From Pancytospora philotis (lineage: Eukaryota; Microsporidia), in contig JALRLY010000270.1 of NCBI GenBank assembly GCA_023647555.1, positions 34,706-98,705 of the forward strand: 64,000 nt of DNA. Reading direction: 5' to 3'. The notes beneath the pieces were generated by a model, which made no database searches, was not told the origin of the DNA, and saw nothing but the letters and a program-made list of their open reading frames with translations. Positions 7,775 through 16,660 of the stretch are shown here, piece by piece. Position 1 is the stretch's first letter. Each line of letters starts with the position of its first letter. The translations under genes were made by a program, and so were the position numbers.

Positions 7775-9097
7775 TTAACAGAAGTCCTTGTACTGGTACT
7801 GATCAAAATATGGGGTCAGCAAGTAGGTCAGGAATATGGAAGCAATTCCAACACATACAAGCGCAATCATGACAGTACGTAAAGCGTGGTAATCATACTC
7901 TTGCTTGGCCAGGAGTTGCAGCTCGGACATCTTCATATCAGCCGCCCCCGCGCACCTGTTACACGGCGCCTGCTCCTCCGGCGGTTCGAAGGCTCGTATG
8001 CGCTTAGGCTGCGGAGCGCAGTCCTCCGGCGCTTCTTCCTTCACACGCGCAGCTCTGCACTCGAAGTAGTCCGCTACAATATTCTCGTCGTGCATGGACC
8101 ACATATAAAACTTGGCCATGTCGTATCCCAGCGGCGTGCCGAACTTGTCGAGCACGGTCAGAAACACTCCCCACATGCCGGCGTGCATTCGCACCAGGGC
8201 CCGGTCCCTTGCTTCGATGAGCCTGTTCATCAGCACCAGTCTCTGGTTGACGTAGTACCACAAATCCTCGGCGCGGCAATCGCCGAGAATAAATTTGACC
8301 TCGGTGGTGGGGATGAACCCGAAATCCAGGGGGCCCGAGAACCGAACGAGCGGCATATAGTCGCCGGTTAGCATGACACCATCATCCCGCGCATTTTTGC
8401 CGGGAACCATCTCGTGTATGTAGACATCGCTCAGCATCATCATATGCTGCGGCATTTTTGACGAAGGGATGAAGACAAGAAACTGCCGACTGAAGTTCTT
8501 TGCTATTAGGAGCTTGTGCACGTCTCCCTCTTCAACGCGTGTGGAGCCGATCACGCACTCCGCCTCGACAGCCGGATCATCGCACATTGCCAGTTTGCCC
8601 GCCACTCTGTGCAGCGTTTGGCCCGCCGCATGCTTCCACATTTCTTTGCAGTTCTGCAGCCGGAGCAGGCAGGTGCGGCATACGTGGGCTGTTCCGGTGC
8701 GGAAGTACGCAAAGCACGACGGCTTCATGATAAGCGTGGCGATCACGGCATCAGGGGTGCCTTCGTGGGAGAGCTCTTTGGCCTCGATGATAAACGGAAG
8801 CAGGATGCTGAAGTCGCAGCACTCGCTCGCAAACTCGCCCGAGCGGACCTTCCTCTTTTCGTCGAGCCTGAAGAACAAGCACTCGTTTACGTATTCATCT
8901 TGGCTCGCGACCGGCGTGTATCTCATCCTATTGATGAATGATTTTTCTAGAACCGCGTAGCCCTCCAGCCTGAGATTGCTTATGGGAGCGGCTGTTGCGC
9001 AAACGAAGCCCATGTCTGCAGCAAAGCTCAGCAGCGCTAGGACCGTGCACAGCACACTTTTTCTACGAAATCTCGCGCCGTTGATCGTATACGCCAT
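7775..9097 (-). CDS. tandem secreted/membrane-anchored family, member A
   Basis: The product has 440 residues and its function is not recognised. It starts with a signal-peptide-like segment (RRKSVLCTVLALLSFAADMG) and ends with one membrane helix (about residues 410-432, MIALVCVGIASIFLTYLLT) and a short tail. The body shares several blocks with the genes at 9607 and 11622: an ECCDFSILLPFII strand, a CRTC pair, a WKHAAGQTLH helix followed by MCDDPAVEAECVIG, then FLVFIPSSKMPQHMMMLSDV and IHEMVPG, and GDYMPLVRFSGPLDF. Codon use is more G/C-rich than in B and C. Between domain and anchor lies a linker with a CNRC pair. The predicted topology is type I, at the cell surface or in the secretory pathway; that is inference. 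Confidence 0.75.
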   Translation of the reverse strand: MAYTINGARFRRKSVLCTVLALLSFAADMGFVCATAAPISNLRLEGYAVLEKSFINRMRYTPVASQDEYVNECLFFRLDEKRKVRSGEFASECCDFSILLPFIIEAKELSHEGTPDAVIATLIMKPSCFAYFRTGTAHVCRTCLLRLQNCKEMWKHAAGQTLHRVAGKLAMCDDPAVEAECVIGSTRVEEGDVHKLLIAKNFSRQFLVFIPSSKMPQHMMMLSDVYIHEMVPGKNARDDGVMLTGDYMPLVRFSGPLDFGFIPTTEVKFILGDCRAEDLWYYVNQRLVLMNRLIEARDRALVRMHAGMWGVFLTVLDKFGTPLGYDMAKFYMWSMHDENIVADYFECRAARVKEEAPEDCAPQPKRIRAFEPPEEQAPCNRCAGAADMKMSELQLLAKQEYDYHALRTVMIALVCVGIASIFLTYLLTPYFDQYQYKDFC

Positions 9098-9606
9098 TCA
9101 GGGCTGCAAGCACTGTAAAAATGGGAGGGCTTGAAATTTTAATTTATCACACTTACTTGAGGATTGTGGGTAGCTGAGTGCAGTAACTATCTTTATTCGG
9201 CCGCAGTTTTAGCGCTTCTTCCAATTTAGAAACGCGCGCAGCCGCAGACAGATGATGGCATCTCGGCTGTGTGCTATGATTGTACGGCCGATCTTGTTAG
9301 CATGTGACTTAGGCATACTCAAGCTATATGCACTTCTTGCCTATAGCTAGTGTGTCTCTCACAAGCTTTTCTGTCCATGGGGTCTACGGCACAGAAATGC
9401 ATGTGCCTTTTCCGAGGTTGCTCATTGGTGAACGAGTACGTTGCACAGTACTCCTACTGCGGAACCCACGCCTAGCTCCTCTCACTGGTGGTGCACGTCT
9501 CAGCTGAAAAATAAACTGTTAGTAGGGTAGACACAGATACACCCTACTAACAGTTGTCTAGCATTTCAGTGAATAATTTAATCAATCAACAGGCCGGCTT
9601 CTACTA
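9098..9606. other. spacer between family members A and B
   Basis: Contains the upstream block of member A (about 9130-9157, GAAATTTTAATTTATCA, partly like those of B and C) and a perfect hairpin at 9514-9555. No gene seen. Confidence 0.6.
9514..9555. repeat. perfect 15-bp inverted repeat (hairpin)
   Basis: AACTGTTAGTAGGGT (9514-9528) and its exact reverse complement (9541-9555) flank a 12-nt loop. It lies 51 bp beyond the stop codon of member B and could be a 3'-end hairpin or the remains of a small element. Confidence 0.8.
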
Positions 9607-11028
9607 TCAAAACAACTTGTTTACTAAGCAAATCGCAATTATAGCAATAATTCCAGTAATTGATATAGACAGCAGCAAAGCCCGGAGAAGACGGCTGCCC
9701 TTTTTTGGCTTGGCGCTTGGCTGCTGGCTGTGCCTCTCTTCTTTTGTCGGACCGCCGCAGTCATCACTCGGCGCATGCTGATTTAGCGGGCTGCTCCAAT
9801 AGCCGGTACTGAGCGTTATAGACGAATCGTGTTGCACTGGCTTTTCTTTTTGCACGTCCTTAGCACCTTCCTCTAACGTTTTATTTTGCACGCTCTCAAT
9901 ACTTTTTTCCGACTCATTTTTGTTCACGTGCTCAGTTTTCCGTTCAAGAACATCTATTACAGGGCCCTTTTGCCAGTGCTTTGATATAGCATAAAATCCG
10001 GTCTTGTGGATGCTCATCGACTTGCCAATATTTTCGAGCACCGTCACGGGTAAATCTCCATCCAGATAGGTGAATTTGGGACAGAAATAATACTCTCTAT
10101 GCTCTACGATTCGGTTTCTATTTTTAATGAGCTCATCCATCGACACCACTTTTCCACTCTTGGCATGGAACCGTGAATTTCCAATTCGCAAATTCTGTGG
10201 CAAATCATCGACTTGGGCAGTGAAAATTAACTCAAAGTCCAGCGGTGTCGAAAAATTGATAAGTGGCATGTAATTTCCGCTCAGCTGTAACTCTCCATCT
10301 GCATCATCTTCTTCGCGAGGGATCATCTCATGGATGAAGACGTCGCGCAGCATCATCAAATGGTTGGGCAGTTTTGTCGCTGGGATGAACACAAGAAAGC
10401 GTTTGCCGCAGTTAAGGGTCGTAGCCGTCAGCAGCTCACACGCACGCTCCTCTGTCTTGACTTTAGGTCCAATGACGATCTCTGCTAAGACAGCAGGGTC
10501 ATCGCGCATCGCTTGTTTGGTTATCTCGTGTAGCACTTTGCCTTTCGCGTGATGCAACATTTTGTCGTAGTTCCTTGCACGAATCATGCAGTTAGAGCAT
10601 ATGTAGGCTACTGCATTGGGTATTCTAAAATCGATGCGTGTGTACGCCACTGCAAGCAGGGCGTAAAGGGCACCGAAGCTGACGACCGGTGTGAAGTCAT
10701 CTTCTCCAACTGCAATAACATAAGGGAGAAGGATGCTGAAGTCACAGCATTCATCCCCAAACTCACTTGCGCATATTTTTCTGGGTTCAGCGGGGTGAAA
10801 ATACAGATAGCGGTATATCATTATCATACTTTGGTCTGCAGCCGGTTTGTATCTCATTCCTTTAGTGTACCATTTTCCATAGAGCGTTTGGCTGTTCGAT
10901 GCGTCAGCACTTGTCGGATTAACAACCGCGCAAGCCGGGCTTATGTTGACAGCAAATCCCAGTATTGCTACAGATGCGCACAGTATTTCTCCAACATGAA
11001 TTTTTGCATACGTCAGCGCGGATACCAT
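9607..11028 (-). CDS. tandem secreted/membrane-anchored family, member B
   Basis: The product has 473 residues and its function is not recognised. It has an N-terminal hydrophobic segment (GEILCASVAILGFAVNI), then the shared domain: GDECCDFSILLPYVI, a CSNC pair, a HHAKGKVLHEITKQAM helix, FLVFIPATKLPNHLMML, FIHEMIP and GNYMPLINFSTPLDF. A polar linker rich in K, E, S and Q follows (about residues 340-440), then a C-terminal membrane helix (ALLLSISITGIIAIIAICLV) with NKLF at the end. Linker and tail are very similar to member C, so B and C are the closest pair. Codons are AT-rich compared with housekeeping genes, which suggests rapid evolution or a different expression class. Confidence 0.75.
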   Translation of the reverse strand: MVSALTYAKIHVGEILCASVAILGFAVNISPACAVVNPTSADASNSQTLYGKWYTKGMRYKPAADQSMIMIYRYLYFHPAEPRKICASEFGDECCDFSILLPYVIAVGEDDFTPVVSFGALYALLAVAYTRIDFRIPNAVAYICSNCMIRARNYDKMLHHAKGKVLHEITKQAMRDDPAVLAEIVIGPKVKTEERACELLTATTLNCGKRFLVFIPATKLPNHLMMLRDVFIHEMIPREEDDADGELQLSGNYMPLINFSTPLDFELIFTAQVDDLPQNLRIGNSRFHAKSGKVVSMDELIKNRNRIVEHREYYFCPKFTYLDGDLPVTVLENIGKSMSIHKTGFYAISKHWQKGPVIDVLERKTEHVNKNESEKSIESVQNKTLEEGAKDVQKEKPVQHDSSITLSTGYWSSPLNQHAPSDDCGGPTKEERHSQQPSAKPKKGSRLLRALLLSISITGIIAIIAICLVNKLF

Positions 11029-11621
11029 TAAGGGCTATAAGCGCATCAAAATTGATCGTGTTTAAAATTTCATCCATCATGCTTAGTCTAAATTTTTATA
11101 TAGCCGAACATGCTAGCTATTTTTCAACCAGCCGCTAGTGTTCACAATCTGGTTACTTTTCGTAGAAATAAAGATGCGGTTTCTCATCCTTTGCAAAGAG
11201 TTCTAGTTTGCACCGATAATCCAGCACCAGCTTTTAAGTACATATTCGTATCCAGTGACACACGACACCGGAGCTACTAAGTTATACACAGTTCAAGCCT
11301 ATAGCGCGAGAAGCTAAATGCACTGTACTGTTGATGAAATTTACTAGTATTATACAAGGCGAATGTTGTGGTTTGTATATTGTCCATTCCTGCATCGATA
11401 CCTACCGCGCGCCTTGAACCCGCGCTATTTTATGTGCTTCCTGAAAGATCCTAAAGCGTGTTACAAAGGGCGACATGTAGCAATGAGCCTTAGCCATAGA
11501 AGAAAATAAATCACGCTAGTGCTAAACATTCACATGCGATATGCAACAAGCGACATGAGGCCTAAAATTTAATACTAGAACTGACGCGGTTATTGGACGT
11601 GCTGCAGGTAGGCTTTGTCCA
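11029..11621. other. spacer between family members B and C with a conserved upstream block
   Basis: About 11061-11134 is clearly similar to 13061-13130 upstream of member C, sharing TTTAAAATTTCAT-like and CTTAGTCTAAA segments. The rest is AT-rich without genes. Confidence 0.6.
11061..11134 (-). promoter_or_regulatory. duplicated upstream block of member B
   Basis: Matches the block upstream of member C over about 70 bp, including AAATTT and CTTAGTCTAAA motifs. Its conservation outside the coding region suggests the promoter was duplicated with the gene. Confidence 0.5.
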
Positions 11622-13028
11622 TCAGAACAGCTTGTTTACTATGTATAGCGCAATTATAGCGATAGTTCCAGTTATTAATATAGACAGCAGCAAAGCCTGG
11701 AGAAATCTGTGGCCGTTCTCTGGCTTGACGCTTGGCTGCTGGCTATGTTTCTCTTCTTTCGCCGAGCCACTACACTCATTACTCGGCGCATGCCGGTTTA
11801 GCAGGCTGCCCTGATAGCCAGTACCAGGCGAAGTAGACAAAGCCCGTTGCATCGGTTTTTCTTCTTGCACGCTCTTGACACTGGGTCCCGGCTCTTTTTT
11901 ACGCACGCCCCAAGCGTTGTGTCCCGGCTCTTTTTTGTCTGCACGTTTGGCAAATTGCTCGAAGATCTCAACCACAGTGCTTTCCTCCCCGCGCTCCGCC
12001 AAGAAATAAAGCATGGACTCATAGCAACTCGTCGGCTTATCAAGCTCATCAAGTACCGTCAAAAATATTTCGTCATCTGGATAGGGTGAATTACACTTCC
12101 AGTTCGCCGTAATCTGGTTCTTCACATCGATGAACCTATTTGTCAGCACCGCTCGACCACCGTCAATATGTAACCGTGCATCTCCAATATGCATGCTCTG
12201 TGACAAACCATCGATCCTGCAAGTAATCATTGACTCAAAGTTCAAAGGCTCAGAAAACTCAACAAGTGGCATGTAGTTTCCGCTCAGATGCAACTCTTCA
12301 TCTACTCTATCTCGTTCGCAAGGGACCATCTCATGCAGGAAGACGTCACTTAGCATCATCATGTGGCCGGGTAAATTTGTCGTGGGGATAAACACAAGGA
12401 ATATTTGGCTAGAGCCAAGAGCACTAGCTATTAGAACCTCATCCGCACGCCCTCTTCTCATGGATACAGAGCCAATGAGGCATTCTGCTTCGACAGTTGG
12501 GTTATCGCGCATCGCTTGTCTGGTAATCTCGTGTAGCATCTTGCCTGCCGCGTATTTCCACAGTTTGTTGTAGTTCTCCACGCGGGTCACGCAGATACGG
12601 CATATGTGGGCTGTTGCAGTAGAAAGAATATCTTTGCACGCTGATGTCACGGTAATCAGGGCGCGAACGGTACCAGAATTTGCCTGCTCTGCAATTCTAC
12701 GCTCTTCAGCGCCAATGATAAAGGGAAGAAGGATTTTAAAATCGCAGCATTCCTTCACAAACTCACCCACGTGTGTTTCATTATCTTTCTGTTTCTGAAA
12801 AACTTGCCCATGGAATATATACTCGTGCCGATTTGTAACCGGCACGTACCTCATCCTATTGGTGTACGAGTTCGCATGGAGCGTTTGGCCATTCGATGTG
12901 TCAGCACTTGTGGGATTAGCAATAGCAGCGCGTGCAGGGCTTATATCGACAGTGGGGCTCAGCACTGCCGCAGATGAGCTCAGCAATTTTCCAACGTAAA
13001 CTCCAGCAAACTTAATCATAGCAAGCAT
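11622..13028 (-). CDS. tandem secreted/membrane-anchored family, member C
   Basis: The product has 468 residues and its function is not recognised. It has the same architecture as members A and B: an N-terminal hydrophobic segment (GKLLSSSAAVLSPTVDI), the shared domain (KECCDFKILLPFII; CRIC pair; WKYAAGKMLHEITRQAM; FLVFIPTTNLPGHMMMLSDV; LHEMVP; GNYMPLVEFSEPLNF), a charged linker and a C-terminal membrane helix (ALLLSILITGTIAIIALYIV) ending NKLF. The linker carries a small internal duplication (KKEPGHNAWGVRKKEPG) encoded by a repeated GTCCCGGCTCTTTTTT near 11885-11935. ATG at 13028 is chosen; a second in-frame ATG follows three codons later. The CxxC pair and ECC motif are kept in all three copies and may bind metal or form disulphides. 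Confidence 0.75.
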   Translation of the reverse strand: MLAMIKFAGVYVGKLLSSSAAVLSPTVDISPARAAIANPTSADTSNGQTLHANSYTNRMRYVPVTNRHEYIFHGQVFQKQKDNETHVGEFVKECCDFKILLPFIIGAEERRIAEQANSGTVRALITVTSACKDILSTATAHICRICVTRVENYNKLWKYAAGKMLHEITRQAMRDNPTVEAECLIGSVSMRRGRADEVLIASALGSSQIFLVFIPTTNLPGHMMMLSDVFLHEMVPCERDRVDEELHLSGNYMPLVEFSEPLNFESMITCRIDGLSQSMHIGDARLHIDGGRAVLTNRFIDVKNQITANWKCNSPYPDDEIFLTVLDELDKPTSCYESMLYFLAERGEESTVVEIFEQFAKRADKKEPGHNAWGVRKKEPGPSVKSVQEEKPMQRALSTSPGTGYQGSLLNRHAPSNECSGSAKEEKHSQQPSVKPENGHRFLQALLLSILITGTIAIIALYIVNKLF

Positions 13029-13431
13029 CCGGGGCTATCGGCGGACCGAAAGTGGTAGTGCTTTAAATTTCATATATCATACTTAGTCTAAAAATTTATA
13101 GAGCTGAATACGGCAACCATTTTTGAGCCGTGGACCAATATTAGCGATTGTTCGACTTCCCATATCGGCAGAGACACGGCCCTTTATTTCTTTTACAATA
13201 TATTCCAATTGTGCATCGACAGCGTCATACCAATACACCAGGCATGCGCACTTAGCCATATTAGACTACTGTGTTATGCACGACTTTCACCAAGTGCTCG
13301 CAGAAAGTTAGCATTTCACTTCAATGTTGGATATTTGGCAGAGCGATCAATTAAATAAAATATACGAAATCATACAATTTGCATATTCGCAATCACAATA
13401 TGGATATAAGAATGCGCGCAGAGAATGGTCC
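13029..13431. other. spacer upstream of member C and of the 390-residue orphan
   Basis: Holds the duplicated upstream block of member C at 13061-13130. The orphan's frame is open from 13324, but the first 36 codons are AT-rich and judged non-coding. Confidence 0.5.
13061..13130 (-). promoter_or_regulatory. duplicated upstream block of member C
   Basis: Counterpart of 11061-11134, with AAATTTCATATATCAT and CTTAGTCTAAAAATTTATA segments 30-70 nt upstream of the ATG. Confidence 0.5.
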
Positions 13432-14604
13432 ATGTCCAGTAAGCACAGTGTATACAGCAAGCACAACCTGCCAGGCCTAGTGTGTGTCAAAAGAAAATGC
13501 TTTGCCTGCGCACAGATGCACATGCGAGAGCTCGTCCCGCTCTTCCAGCGCGCGTGCAGCAGAGGCTGCATCCGGGAGGAGGTCGCTGAGTTTATTGAGC
13601 GCCGCATCTCGCCCGAGGCGTATGCCTTCATACGCCGCCTGGACCCGGCAAACAGCCGCTGGCTCATAGGCATGCGCGAGGGGGTGAAGCTCGCAAGAAG
13701 CGGTGCGCGCAAAGAGGTGCTTAACGCGCTTGAGTGCGTGGGCATATCGAGCAGGCTGAACGAAAACAGCGTCCTCCCCCACCAGAGCTTTGCCGAAGCT
13801 TACAGCAAGTTCCTGTCGATACTCCAGCCCTTCGCCCTTGCGGAGTACAACGAGGCCGTTACCGAGGGTTGCCGTGCGCGCGGGCCTGTACCGATCAGCG
13901 TGAACGCGGAGCTGATGGATGGGTGGGATGTGGATCCGTGCATTCTGATACAGCATGGCGGGCTGTACATAAACGGATCGTACGAGGAGATATACCGCGA
14001 GTACCTGGCACTCAAGTCGTTCCAGGAAGAGCTGCGGGCCAGGCTGCGCTACGTCATCGAGGCCTCGGGCCAGCTCCTCTACGCGCTCGAGCTCCCGCCT
14101 CTGAACGATGGGCGGCACGCGCGCGGCTATGTAAAGCGCAGGATGATGTGCACCGCAGACGCGCACGGTGGCGGGCTCGATGGCTGCAGCGCCGCCCTAT
14201 CCGACAGTTATTCGCCCTACAATATGAAAGCCATTCTCGCCTCCAACACGATCACTTTCATGAAGAATATGTGGGACTCGAAGCTTCTGTGGGCTGCCAG
14301 TGCGCATTACGACCCGGCGCCGGAGGTCTACTGCCCGTTCAGCAGCCGATACCTTGCTTTTGCACGCAACAATAACGTGAAGAGGATACGCTACAGCGAA
14401 TATTCCGGCGATGCGCGCGCGCTCGAGCTAATCAGAAACGACGGGCGCATGACCGTCTGGAGGACGGACGCAGTCTCGAGTATTCCGGGTACTAGCAGTT
14501 ATTACTCCGGCACTCAGGACCAGTGTGGTGCTGCGGCCGGGGCCGCGACATCAAGGAGGCTGGCTGACAAGCCCGGCCGTATGGATACTGAGCATACATT
14601 GTAG
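13432..14604 (+). CDS. unrecognised protein of about 390 residues
   Basis: No family recognised. The protein is soluble and mainly helical, with a CFAC pair near residue 23, a helical stretch with RELVPLFQRACSRGCIREEV, a more hydrophobic centre (DPCILIQHGGLYINGSYEEI) and a Ser/Gly/Ala-rich tail after residue 350. No signal peptide or membrane helix is visible. The start is uncertain: ATG at 13432 follows GGTCC and marks the change from AT-rich to G/C-ending codons; ATG at 13516 is also possible. Third-position bias supports a real gene. Confidence 0.6.
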   Translation: MSSKHSVYSKHNLPGLVCVKRKCFACAQMHMRELVPLFQRACSRGCIREEVAEFIERRISPEAYAFIRRLDPANSRWLIGMREGVKLARSGARKEVLNALECVGISSRLNENSVLPHQSFAEAYSKFLSILQPFALAEYNEAVTEGCRARGPVPISVNAELMDGWDVDPCILIQHGGLYINGSYEEIYREYLALKSFQEELRARLRYVIEASGQLLYALELPPLNDGRHARGYVKRRMMCTADAHGGGLDGCSAALSDSYSPYNMKAILASNTITFMKNMWDSKLLWAASAHYDPAPEVYCPFSSRYLAFARNNNVKRIRYSEYSGDARALELIRNDGRMTVWRTDAVSSIPGTSSYYSGTQDQCGAAAGAATSRRLADKPGRMDTEHTL

Positions 14605-15156
14605 GATCCGTGATCTATTAATTGCAAGAAGTAAAGCATGTTAGTTCTGTAAATCATTCTGTAAGTTTGTCTTGATTTGTGCGAATTTTATTCAGTATTA
14701 TTCAGGCTCGTTAATGGATATTGTGCATTCGGAGTAATTCGGCCATGTAAACTTCGCATCATAGCATAAGTACTTAGAAAGCCTCGCGATGTTTAACCGT
14801 GTCATGCTGTCCGCACACTAATACAAAAATTGTGTAGGACAAACTCTTGCTTCTGTAACCACGGCCGCGCCTATAATTTGATACACAAAGCACAGCAAAA
14901 ACTACAACGTGAGCCTCTGCCCATAGGTCAGCAAGCACAAAGTTGAAGGTGATAAAACAGTTAACCTAGCGTTTATTTACCTCCGAATCTGTATCAGTGT
15001 TCATTCTAACACTACCATACTATCGCCTGGATATTTTTAAGTGCCGCACTCAAGGCAATACCTGGTCCTAACATGAACGGCAGTGCTCGGCCTCCTTTGA
15101 CTGTAGCGGCTATTCTGTAAATAACTTCCGACACGGACAGCCTTCTAGCAGCCTTA
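14605..15156. other. spacer between the orphan and CDK7
   Basis: Mostly AT-rich. A - strand frame at 15012-15206 (hydrophobic end GPGIALSAALKNIQ) overlaps the CDK7 3' end and has no bias; not annotated. Confidence 0.5.
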
Positions 15157-16098
15157 TTACATTTTAGGCAGCGGAAACTCGCCGGGCTTCGATGGCAGCG
15201 GAGCATTCGAAAACCATGAGTGCTTCAGTGCGTCCAGCGCCGTCAAGCGCTGCAGCGGGTCGTAGGTTAGCAGACCCTGCAGTATGCCAAGAACATCACT
15301 GGAGGCGCCGGACATTATCTGGCTTAAGTTGGGGCGCGGCCGGGGCTGGAATTCGCAGTAACCAGGCAGGTCCTTCATTCCGGGCCAGTCCTCCGCCGTG
15401 GGTGTTCCCAGCGCCCGGAATATGAGATCGAGCTGCTCGATGTCGGTCTCCGCGGCAAACATGGGCACGCGCAGCAGCAGCTCGGCCAGCACCGCGCCGG
15501 CCGCCCACATGTCGACTGGCGGCCCGTAGCTCTGTGCGCCGAGGAGGACCTCGGGCGCGCGGTACCAGCGCGTCACCGCCTGCCGGGTCATCTCGTTGCC
15601 GAGGCGCCGCGCAATACCGAAATCAGCCAGCTTGAGCACACCGCTGCCGGTCACGAGGAGATTGCTGGGCTTGATATCCCGGTGTATCACGCCCCGCTGG
15701 TGGCAGACCGCGAGCGCCTGCATGAGCATCGCCATCCATCCCTTGATGTTGCTGGGCACCAGGACGAGCTCCTTGCACCGTATCACCTTCTCCAAGTCGT
15801 GCTCGACGTACTCGAGGACCATGTGGATCCCGCCCTTGTGGATAAAAAGATCGCTCATGTGCACTATGTACTCGTGTTTGAGCTCCTTGAGCATCCGCAT
15901 CTCCCTGATGGCGCTGATCTCCATGCCCGTGCTGTACTGCGACTTCTTGATCTTCTTGACAGCCACGTAGGGCCTGCCCTTGCCGGGGTCGCGCTTGATT
16001 ATCTTGCTCCCCTCGAAGGGCGCCTCCTTGGCGAGATATACGACGGCGTACGTACCCTCTCCGAGCAGTTTGAACTTGAAGTAGCTCGGCATCAGCAT
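15157..16098 (-). CDS. KIN28: cyclin-dependent kinase CDK7/Kin28 (TFIIH)
   Basis: The product has 313 residues. As part of TFIIH, this kinase phosphorylates the RNA polymerase II C-terminal domain. Kinase motifs in order: glycine loop GEGTYAVVY (13-21), Lys48 in VAVKK, the C-helix ISAIREMRML with Glu66, HRDIKPSN (139-146), DFG (159-161), T-loop Thr171 before VTRWYRAPE, and a C-terminal lobe with LGTPTAEDW and FSNAPLPSKPGEFPLP, which matches CDK7 rather than CDK1. A short charged insertion (EGSKIIKRDPGKGRPY) lies between strands 2 and 3. The start at 16098 is 2 nt from an AAAATTTT element; ATG at 16092 is the alternative. Confidence 0.85.
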   Translation of the reverse strand: MLMPSYFKFKLLGEGTYAVVYLAKEAPFEGSKIIKRDPGKGRPYVAVKKIKKSQYSTGMEISAIREMRMLKELKHEYIVHMSDLFIHKGGIHMVLEYVEHDLEKVIRCKELVLVPSNIKGWMAMLMQALAVCHQRGVIHRDIKPSNLLVTGSGVLKLADFGIARRLGNEMTRQAVTRWYRAPEVLLGAQSYGPPVDMWAAGAVLAELLLRVPMFAAETDIEQLDLIFRALGTPTAEDWPGMKDLPGYCEFQPRPRPNLSQIMSGASSDVLGILQGLLTYDPLQRLTALDALKHSWFSNAPLPSKPGEFPLPKM

Positions 16099-16100
16099 GC

Positions 16101-16108
16101 AAAATTTT
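16101..16108 (-). promoter_or_regulatory. AAAATTTT element upstream of CDK7
   Basis: 2 nt from the ATG at 16098 and 8 nt from the ATG at 16092, which slightly favours the second as the translated start. Confidence 0.45.
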
Positions 16109-16660
16109 CGGCCTAAATATCCAAACCCGCTAGGGCGTCTTGACGACCAGGCTTTGGCTGGTCTCGCAGCGATGTGCATTCAAGCGAGGGTGCGAGTTCG
16201 GGCTGCAGAGGGAGCGATCTGCTGTGTGGCGGGCCCTTGGCATTAGCCACCGCTGCCAGGCTAGTAAAGCTAAGTCTAATGCAGCAAGATTACGGTCCTA
16301 TACCACTCTGATAATTTATGCTTGATAAATTGCAGCACACAAGAGGAAATATAGCCGAATGATCTTTGGGCGGCATTTAATTCACCCGTGTATTTTAATA
16401 GAGGAATTTTCTCTTTTGGGCTGCAACCGGGGAAATCTAAAGCTGGCGCAGCAAAGCTGCTGTCCAACTGAGCTCAGAAAACTCCTGAATTTATGTGATA
16501 GGCGCAGAAGGCACCAGATAATAGTCCCGCACCTACCAAGACCCCGCGCTGGCCGAGCTTTTGCGGCCCTACAATCTTTTCGCTTTATTAAAAAACTAGA
16601 GTCCTGATCAAATAAAATTTAGCATTTCTTGTAATAAGCATTACTCCCCCACCCCTCCAT
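16109..16660. other. spacer between divergent CDK7 and Myb genes
   Basis: No gene or RNA signal seen. CCCCCACCCCTCCAT directly precedes the Myb start. Confidence 0.55.

Noticed and set aside
9100..9160. Possible 5' intron upstream of family member A (GTAAGTGTGATAAATT...ACAG)
   Set aside because: No upstream exon with a start codon could be found, and the segment fits the duplicated promoter block better.
15012..15206. 64-codon - strand frame overlapping the CDK7 3' end
   Set aside because: Overlaps a conserved gene in another frame, has no codon bias and no recognisable motif.
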